64,000 nucleotides of DNA, taken from positions 1,116,001 to 1,180,000 of the forward strand of contig NZ_JAMZCY010000001.1 in the NCBI RefSeq assembly GCF_024519285.1. The letters run 5' to 3'. The position numbers were made by a program, and so were the translations under genes. This document shows, one piece after another, positions 59,601-64,000 of the stretch; position 1 is the first letter of the stretch; each line of letters starts with the position of its first letter. The stretch comes from Cohnella sp. WQ 127256 (GTDB lineage: Bacteria; Bacillota; Bacilli; Paenibacillales; Paenibacillaceae). The notes under the pieces are model-generated. The model made no database searches, was not told where the DNA came from, and saw nothing but the letters and a program-made list of their open reading frames with translations.

Positions 59601-60477
59601 TCTCAGTCAAAGCGATTAAACCTACATTCATCCATGATGCACGACGAAAAGGCGCTTCAAATTCTTCCTTTGCAATTGAAAAAACGGCATACCAGTCTTT
59701 ATTCGGTATTTTTAAATAGAACATTTTCAAAGAGCGCCCATATAATTGACCTTCACCATAACCTTCTTCAATATCGCCCATTTGCTGGGCAAAATCACGA
59801 ATGGCGGGTTCGTCTTTCGAGGAATCTTGCATTAAGATGGGAGATTCCTTGGAGTAATATAAAATATTAGTATCCCGATCAACCAAGATGATCGCACTTT
59901 CTTCATATTCTGAAGAGCGTACATTTAATTGATCTCCGAACAACTGGGAGGGATCAAGCGCGAAACCGATCGTTCCTATGATTCCATTAAAAGAATTGTA
60001 TCGAGGAACCATTAGCCATAACATGGGTTTACCTTGAACATCCAATAAAAGGTGAGAGTAGCCGGAATCTCCTTTCAAAGCTTGCTGGTACGCTTCAATT
60101 CCTCCTACGGGTACAACTGTACCGTCGAGCATGATCATCGAACCATCAATTCCTGCTATCCCGATTTGAGTTGTCAATAAGTTAGATAGAGGGACGTCTT
60201 CCCTTAAAAAGGCAAGCTGCAATTCAATCGTCTTCAGATCTTGAGGAATCGTATGTCTCACTAATTCTGCTTCTTTAATTCGAAGTGCCAGCTTTGTATT
60301 GAGATTGGCAACGGTGCTCTTCAGATTGATCATACTATGCTTAATTAATTGCTTGTTCATTTGTTTATTTGAGGTTTCATAGTTAATTAAATTCATCATG
60401 ATAAAGGAAATGGAGTTTATTAAGATGAGCACGAGAACGATCTTAAAGCGAAGGGACCGGAACAAATTGGAGTACAC
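56665..60477 (-). CDS. Hybrid sensor histidine kinase, PAS-HK-REC-REC-HPt
   Basis: 1270 residues. TM1 (about 12-32), a Cache-like extracellular domain (about 33-280), TM2 (about 285-305), HAMP (about 306-358), two PAS domains (about 362-485 and 490-620), HisKA with H639 (RMSHEIRTPLNG), HATPase (GTNAIKF, DSGIGM, GGTGLGLVISQ), a first receiver with D922, a second with D1070 (ILMDLHMPGMDG) and a C-terminal HPt with H1212 (VHSLSGAAGH). A full His-Asp-His relay is thus in one chain and can pass phosphate to the neighbouring regulator. GTG start next to GGGGGT. The signal is unknown. Confidence 0.93.
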   Translation of the reverse strand: MYSNLFRSLRFKIVLVLILINSISFIMMNLINYETSNKQMNKQLIKHSMINLKSTVANLNTKLALRIKEAELVRHTIPQDLKTIELQLAFLREDVPLSNLLTTQIGIAGIDGSMIMLDGTVVPVGGIEAYQQALKGDSGYSHLLLDVQGKPMLWLMVPRYNSFNGIIGTIGFALDPSQLFGDQLNVRSSEYEESAIILVDRDTNILYYSKESPILMQDSSKDEPAIRDFAQQMGDIEEGYGEGQLYGRSLKMFYLKIPNKDWYAVFSIAKEEFEAPFRRASWMNVGLIALTEIILGICLFIIAQKSILNRLKQVVEVTKNVAAGNFYTRPLDIQSQDEMGTLSSSVNGMIENLQNLFEPFQAFIHHNQYAMIVTNSEFVITAFNQRAVEILGYEENEVIGRKSLLLWHDHDQLHDRANFYSDTLKRTIAMDESLLFLLSQNGFLPDWEWIWINREGTRIRVSLNPSVMRYPDGTIKGYVLIARDISEIKQAVEMNTRLLEIMASAHDMIASFDLRGSIFYLNQAGHAFLGIEAISEHNQRLSQYMPIPMTVKFADGLTEAQKHGFWQSEIEFINVNNEVQMTSITVVAHRTHDDSDTFFSTIVRDISEQKEIELQLVNAKNEADLANEAKSTFLARMSHEIRTPLNGIIGLTYLLQRSELTKIQADYLLQISDSSQNLLRILNDILDFSKFEADKLTLEQLPFRVEESLNRLGGIFSVLLGTKNIDFIIHLDPQVPDWLIGDPTRLEQVLLNLGTNAIKFTNIGLIELAISLVDIANGQARLNFQVIDSGIGMTQQQLDQLFRPFVQVDEKTSRKYGGTGLGLVISQTIIESMGGKINVDSLYHGGSTFSFELIFPIDNKLPLPIKPYPLGLKIIVLEDNDLIAKYWSSLLSSFGCHVVTVSSWEHAKTHLHELKWDLFIVDMEAGDMHGEETWKNWKTVLDAHEIKIISNTSLLGRDALHQLPDEYKPMAVLVKPVTPLQLQQALQVFTNSKADKKLIPHSEEAIKYPNQSPFHSSLRILVVDDQIINRLVVKQLLSQSGFEVELLESGSEAVAVTDLEHSNVNLILMDLHMPGMDGIEATIEIRRRFSSEQLPIIALTADITKEQHVKCLAAGMNDILTKPIEPDILLAVLSKWLPLPLPVSPSMIDKDILEWPITPGIDVSLALSRLDGKSMLYLQLLDKFLAQHTETYSKLNILLNEGNRKGAIRLVHSLSGAAGHLGATAIQEAASTMEKTLEDNEDILQPLDALSRALQEGLESINSLTLQKRS

Positions 60478-60583
60478 CCCCGAGTAGGTTTTGGGTAAAT
60501 CTTCTAATCCTGACTCTCTCTATCATAACGAATCAAGGCGTAATTCGACAGACCCAACTTTATTGATCCTATATGCGCAAGAT

Positions 60584-60616
60584 CAAAAAAAGCTTCCAAC
60601 CCAATGGGTGGAAGCC
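60584..60616 (-). terminator. Terminator after the ABC-RR-HK operon
   Basis: On the minus strand GCTTCCA pairs with TGGAAGC (60615-60609 and 60598-60592) and is followed by seven T (60591-60585). Confidence 0.88.
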
Positions 60617-60652
60617 AAATGATCAAATCTATTAATGACATTAATCCATTTA

Positions 60653-61891
60653 TTAATGTAGGATGGGTAGCACAACAGTCAATACCGCTCCTAAACGGAC
60701 ATGATTGCTGGCGGATACTTCACCCCCATGCATATTCACGATCTTCTTCACAATCGATAATCCCAACCCGCTTCCGCTACCAGAACGTTCGCGGGCTTTG
60801 TCTTCTTTATAGAACCGTTCGAACAGATGGGGGAGAGCCTCATCGGACACCCCATCACCACTGTCGGTGATAACAATTCGAATAAGATCAGCATTCCTAA
60901 CAAGCTCTACGCTAATTGTCCCGCCTTCAGGCGTGAACTTGATACTGTTATGCAGTAGATTTACCCATACCTGGCTAAGTAAATCTTCATCCGCATGAAT
61001 AATGAGCTCAGGTAATTCAACATCCATCTCAATGTTTTTTTCTTGCCACAAGGGTTCACACGAGAGAATGATATGTCGAATTTGTCTATCTAACCGATAT
61101 GGCTTTACTTCGAAGGGATGATGCTTAGATTCCAATGAGGTAAGCTTGAGTAAGTTATCGCTCATGCGGGAAAGACGCTTGCTTTCTGTTTCGATAATCT
61201 CTAGGTAGTGTTTTCGCGTTTCAGGTGAAAGCTTGTCGTTCTGCAGAGCTTTGGCAAACCCAGTTATCGAGGTAAGTGGAGACTGGATTTCATGAGAGAC
61301 GTTCGAAACGAATTCTTGTCGCATCTGCTCCATCTGGCTAAGCTCAGTAGCCATTTCGTTAAAGCCGGTTACCAATGGACCGAATTGCCCCATAAATCGA
61401 GTGTTCGTTTCTAAATTCACGTTGAAATCGCCTTTAGACAGCTTTTTCATCGCGTCAAGAAGCTGTAAGATCCAATCCATGCTTCGGCGCACCGGAGCAA
61501 AAAAGCGACGGACCAGAAGCGTCGTGTAAAATAAGATAAACAATCCTAGGACAACGGTTAAATATTGACGAAGTAGATCGTGTCCGTATTCTGGGAACCA
61601 AGTGTTATAGATGAAGCCCATAAGAGCGTAGGCAAGTCCCCAGCTTGCGGCTATAGTGACTTGAATGCCGATCGTGGTTAAGACAACCCACTTCTTCGGA
61701 GGACGAAATTGTAGACTTAGTTCTTTCATTCGTCTCCGATGTTCCGCATCCTCCGGCTGACCTCCATCAAACCAACGATTCTTTTCGTTAGGGTTCCTTC
61801 GCAGATTCCGGGAGGCTCTACCAAACCCACGTTCCCGATCTTTGTGCTCCTGATGCTGCTCGGGGTTTCCTGTATCACGGTGTCGTTTCAT
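60653..61891 (-). CDS. Sensor histidine kinase
   Basis: 412 residues. A long, highly charged cytoplasmic N-terminus (about 1-65, many R, E, D, N), two close membrane helices (about 70-92 and 108-128) with almost no extracellular loop, HAMP, HisKA with H200 (NVSHEIQSPLTS), HATPase with NLLHNSIKF, DSGDGVSD, LFERFYK and GSGLGLSIVKK. This intramembrane-sensing layout suits kinases that monitor membrane stress or a transporter. It overlaps its regulator by 4 bp and is the last gene before a terminator. Confidence 0.94.
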   Translation of the reverse strand: MKRHRDTGNPEQHQEHKDRERGFGRASRNLRRNPNEKNRWFDGGQPEDAEHRRRMKELSLQFRPPKKWVVLTTIGIQVTIAASWGLAYALMGFIYNTWFPEYGHDLLRQYLTVVLGLFILFYTTLLVRRFFAPVRRSMDWILQLLDAMKKLSKGDFNVNLETNTRFMGQFGPLVTGFNEMATELSQMEQMRQEFVSNVSHEIQSPLTSITGFAKALQNDKLSPETRKHYLEIIETESKRLSRMSDNLLKLTSLESKHHPFEVKPYRLDRQIRHIILSCEPLWQEKNIEMDVELPELIIHADEDLLSQVWVNLLHNSIKFTPEGGTISVELVRNADLIRIVITDSGDGVSDEALPHLFERFYKEDKARERSGSGSGLGLSIVKKIVNMHGGEVSASNHVRLGAVLTVVLPILH

Positions 61892-62562
61892 GACGTCACC
61901 TCCAGTCGATAGCCAAGCCCACGAATTGTCGTAATACGAAATCCGAACTGTCCATCGGGAAACCTCTCACGCAGCCTTTTAACATGTACATCTACAGTAC
62001 GTTCATCCCCTTCATAATCGAAGCCCCATAATTGTTCGATCAGCTGCTCTCTGGAAAACGTTTTACCCGGGTAGCTAGCCAATTTAAATAGAAGTTCGAA
62101 TTCTTTAAGCGGAAGAGTAAGCTGTTGGTCTTCGACTTGTACAGTAAAGATGTGGCGATTCAGAACGATGCTTCCGACGGATACGTTCTGAGAGACGGAT
62201 ATCCGATAGCGCTTGAGTAATGCCTTCACTCTGGCAACAAGCTCAACTGGCTCGAACGGCTTGACGATATAATCGTCCGTTCCAAGCTGGAAGCCTTTAA
62301 GCTTCTGAGTGGTTTCACCTTTGGCGGTTAGCATGATCAAAGGCATCTCATAATGCTCGCGCAGCTCCTGACACAGCTCCCAACCATCCATGTGAGGCAT
62401 CATAATGTCGAGGATGACAAGATCAACGGTCGTTGCTTCAAGAAGCTGAAGGGCGTGAGCTCCATTCGTCGCTTCGCAGACATCGAATCCCTCCTGCTCA
62501 AGAAAGACTTTCACAAGCTCGCGAATATGCGGATCATCATCTACGACGAGAATTCTAGTCAT
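61888..62562 (-). CDS. OmpR-family response regulator
   Basis: 224 residues from ATG 62562: AAAGGAG lies 9 nt upstream, whereas the TTG at 62571 touches it. Receiver domain with D8-D9-D10, phosphoacceptor D52 (ILDIMMPHMDGWELC), YIVKPF; winged helix with EFELLFKLAS and TIRGLGYRLE. It closely resembles the module B regulator at 5286-5963. The ABC exporter gene upstream ends 32 bp away, so exporter, regulator and kinase are one operon. Confidence 0.95.
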   Translation of the reverse strand: MTRILVVDDDPHIRELVKVFLEQEGFDVCEATNGAHALQLLEATTVDLVILDIMMPHMDGWELCQELREHYEMPLIMLTAKGETTQKLKGFQLGTDDYIVKPFEPVELVARVKALLKRYRISVSQNVSVGSIVLNRHIFTVQVEDQQLTLPLKEFELLFKLASYPGKTFSREQLIEQLWGFDYEGDERTVDVHVKRLRERFPDGQFGFRITTIRGLGYRLEVTS

Positions 62563-62594
62563 CTGTGACAACTCCTTTATTTTAGAATTAATGA

Positions 62595-64000
62595 TTAAGT
62601 GAACTGTTCCTGATAGCGGAGCTGTTGTTCAGCGAACTCACGATAGAGCTCATGACTGACAACTAACTGCTCATGTGTTCCGATTCCCGTAATCCTACCT
62701 TTGTCGAGGAAGATAATCTGATCCGAGTCTACGACGGTGGAGAGGCGATGGGCAATAACCAGTGTCGTTCGACCTTTCATAAGATTGTTGAGGGCTTCCT
62801 GTACTACCCGTTCAGATGTACTATCAAGTGCGGAGGTCGCTTCATCTAACATGAGGATCCGCGGATTGCGTAGCAAAGCTCTAGCAATCGCTATCCGTTG
62901 ACGTTGTCCACCCGATAGCTTCATTCCTCGTTCACCAACTTCAGTCAGGAAACCATCAGGCAGCTCGTCGATGAATCCATCTGCATAAGCCATTTTAGCA
63001 ACGGCTCTTAACTGCTCATCACTCACTTCGTGATCTAGACCATACGTAATATTTTCGCGGATCGTACCTGACATTAATGGACTTTCTTGAGAGACATACC
63101 CGATCTGGCTTCGCCACGAAGTTATGGAGAAATCTTCAATCGGATGTTGGCCATAGGTGATCGTTCCTTCTTGGGGCTCATAATACCTTTCGATCAGGGA
63201 AAACAAAGATGTCTTGCCACTTCCGCTTGGACCGACTAAAGCTGTCACTTTACCGGAGGGAATGGAGAAGTTGACTTGCTTCAGGATGGGCTCGCCGTTG
63301 TCATAATGGAAGTTAAGATCCTTCAAGAAGATAGCTGCGTCCGTATCTGGAACCTTAGAGCCTCGATCTTGAACCTCTTCCGGTTGGCTGAGAATATCGA
63401 TCATTCTTTCCGTTGCTCCGATTGCTTTCTGCAATTGGGTGAAGAATGAGGTAATTTGACCAAGGGGCATGACAATCTGAATGAGATACAGAATGAATGC
63501 GACAAGCTCACCCGCAGTAATTGATCCGTTGGAAACACGCAAGCCACCGTATCCGATAATAACGACCATTAACGCCATAATGACAATACCCATTAATGGA
63601 CCGATGAAAGCTTGAATCTTTCCTTCGCGAACACCTAGCTTGAACAGCTTGTCTATGCCCGATTTGCCGCGTACATACTCGATGGGTTCGGCATTCGAGG
63701 ATTTCACTAGCCGAACTTCCGAGAGTACTTGAGTAAGGACGGAGGTAAAATTCGCTGTTTCGTTCTGCATGTTACGTGAGATTTGGTGCATCTTCTTGCC
63801 GAGAGGCATCAAGATGATCAAGGTCAGGGGGACAGCGATCAACAGCATTAAAGTCATTTGCCAATCCAATGTGAACAAAATAATGATAGAACCAACGATG
63901 GAAATAATACCCGTAATGAACCCGGACATATGCTCAGAGACGACCTGTTTAACGACATTCGTATCATTGGTCACCCGGCTGATCAAACCACCGGTTTCTT
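62595..64000 (-). CDS. ABC multidrug exporter, C-terminal part (cut by window edge)
   Basis: About 468 residues are visible and the frame is open to the right edge, where [12 protein letters not shown] is the usual coupling-helix segment of BmrA/LmrA-type half transporters. At least four membrane helices are seen (about 20-60, 125-185 of the visible part), then the nucleotide-binding domain with Walker [24 protein letters not shown], signature [18 protein letters not shown], Walker [13 protein letters not shown] and the H-loop IAHRLS. Export of a drug or lipid is likely, probably under the control of the RR-HK pair that follows. Confidence 0.93.
   Translation of the reverse strand, partial: ETGGLISRVTNDTNVVKQVVSEHMSGFITGIISIVGSIIILFTLDWQMTLMLLIAVPLTLIILMPLGKKMHQISRNMQNETANFTSVLTQVLSEVRLVKSSNAEPIEYVRGKSGIDKLFKLGVREGKIQAFIGPLMGIVIMALMVVIIGYGGLRVSNGSITAGELVAFILYLIQIVMPLGQITSFFTQLQKAIGATERMIDILSQPEEVQDRGSKVPDTDAAIFLKDLNFHYDNGEPILKQVNFSIPSGKVTALVGPSGSGKTSLFSLIERYYEPQEGTITYGQHPIEDFSITSWRSQIGYVSQESPLMSGTIRENITYGLDHEVSDEQLRAVAKMAYADGFIDELPDGFLTEVGERGMKLSGGQRQRIAIARALLRNPRILMLDEATSALDSTSERVVQEALNNLMKGRTTLVIAHRLSTVVDSDQIIFLDKGRITGIGTHEQLVVSHELYREFAEQQLRYQEQFT

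Noticed and set aside
1..64000. CRISPR arrays, prophage, tRNA or rRNA genes
   Set aside because: No regularly spaced identical repeats, cloverleaf-type segments, rRNA-like stretches or phage gene runs were noticed on reading both strands.

Overview
The window looks like chromosome from a mid-GC, endospore-forming member of the Bacillota, most likely Paenibacillaceae. The evidence is strong AGGAGG-type ribosome binding sites, frequent TTG/GTG starts, a SpoVAC-SpoVAD-SpoVAE germination cluster, a CdaS-type sporulation diadenylate cyclase behind a sigma-G/F-like promoter, LutABC, and B. subtilis-like families throughout (YkpA-type ABC-F, YfiT, DUF421, DUF1657). I saw no rRNA, tRNA, CRISPR, phage or transposase genes.

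Region 1 (1-12471) holds two successive modules of the same plan: a two-component system, an efflux pump with an HlyD-type adaptor, and a sigma-70-like factor as the last gene. Module A is a divergent RR-HK pair (HK cut by the window edge) plus adaptor, ABC ATPase, MacB-like permease and sigma copy 1. Module B is RR-HK plus RND pump, lipoprotein adaptor and sigma copy 2. The two sigma proteins are close paralogues with a shared C-terminal tail. Between the modules, ahead of the second RR-HK pair, lies an ECF-type promoter (GGAACC, 16 bp, CGTAC). An array of half-sites phased at 11 bp precedes the first pump operon.

Region 2 (12570-24925) is central carbon metabolism. After a metallophosphoesterase and glpX comes a rhamnose operon (bifunctional aldolase/dehydrogenase RhaEW, an ASRT-family small protein, RhaA, RhaB, DeoR regulator) with a 14+14 bp palindromic operator, then lutABC and a GntR-family LutR. 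Rhamnose gives DHAP and lactate, and LutABC takes lactate to pyruvate, so the island is one route. GlpX would serve gluconeogenesis.

Region 3 (25033-30978): a short SecA paralogue with a dGTPase-like HD protein; a MerR regulator with a near-ideal MerR promoter/operator followed by a CPPC thioredoxin; an SDR; and a VTT/DedA-like membrane protein.

Region 4 (31085-39825) contains spore genes: DUF1657, DUF421-DUF1657, SpoVAC, SpoVAD and SpoVAEb, with the composition of the mobile spoVA-2mob type but no transposon here. Then come Cu/Zn SOD, an FMN alpha-hydroxyacid oxidase, a CBS/CorC membrane protein, an MFS exporter and CdaS.

Region 5 (39910-55722) is a patchwork of small units: aldo-keto reductase, HAD, UPF0489, a CxxCxxxCC/pentapeptide protein, Nudix, DUF418, TetR, orphan lipoproteins including a signal-peptidase-like protein lacking both catalytic residues, a GNAT remnant and a GNAT, ABC-F, a DUF2087/GIY-YIG pair, HisC and YfiT. 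Region 6 (55871-64000) is signalling again: an OmpR-type RR, a 1270-residue hybrid kinase, and an ABC exporter-RR-HK operon cut by the right edge.
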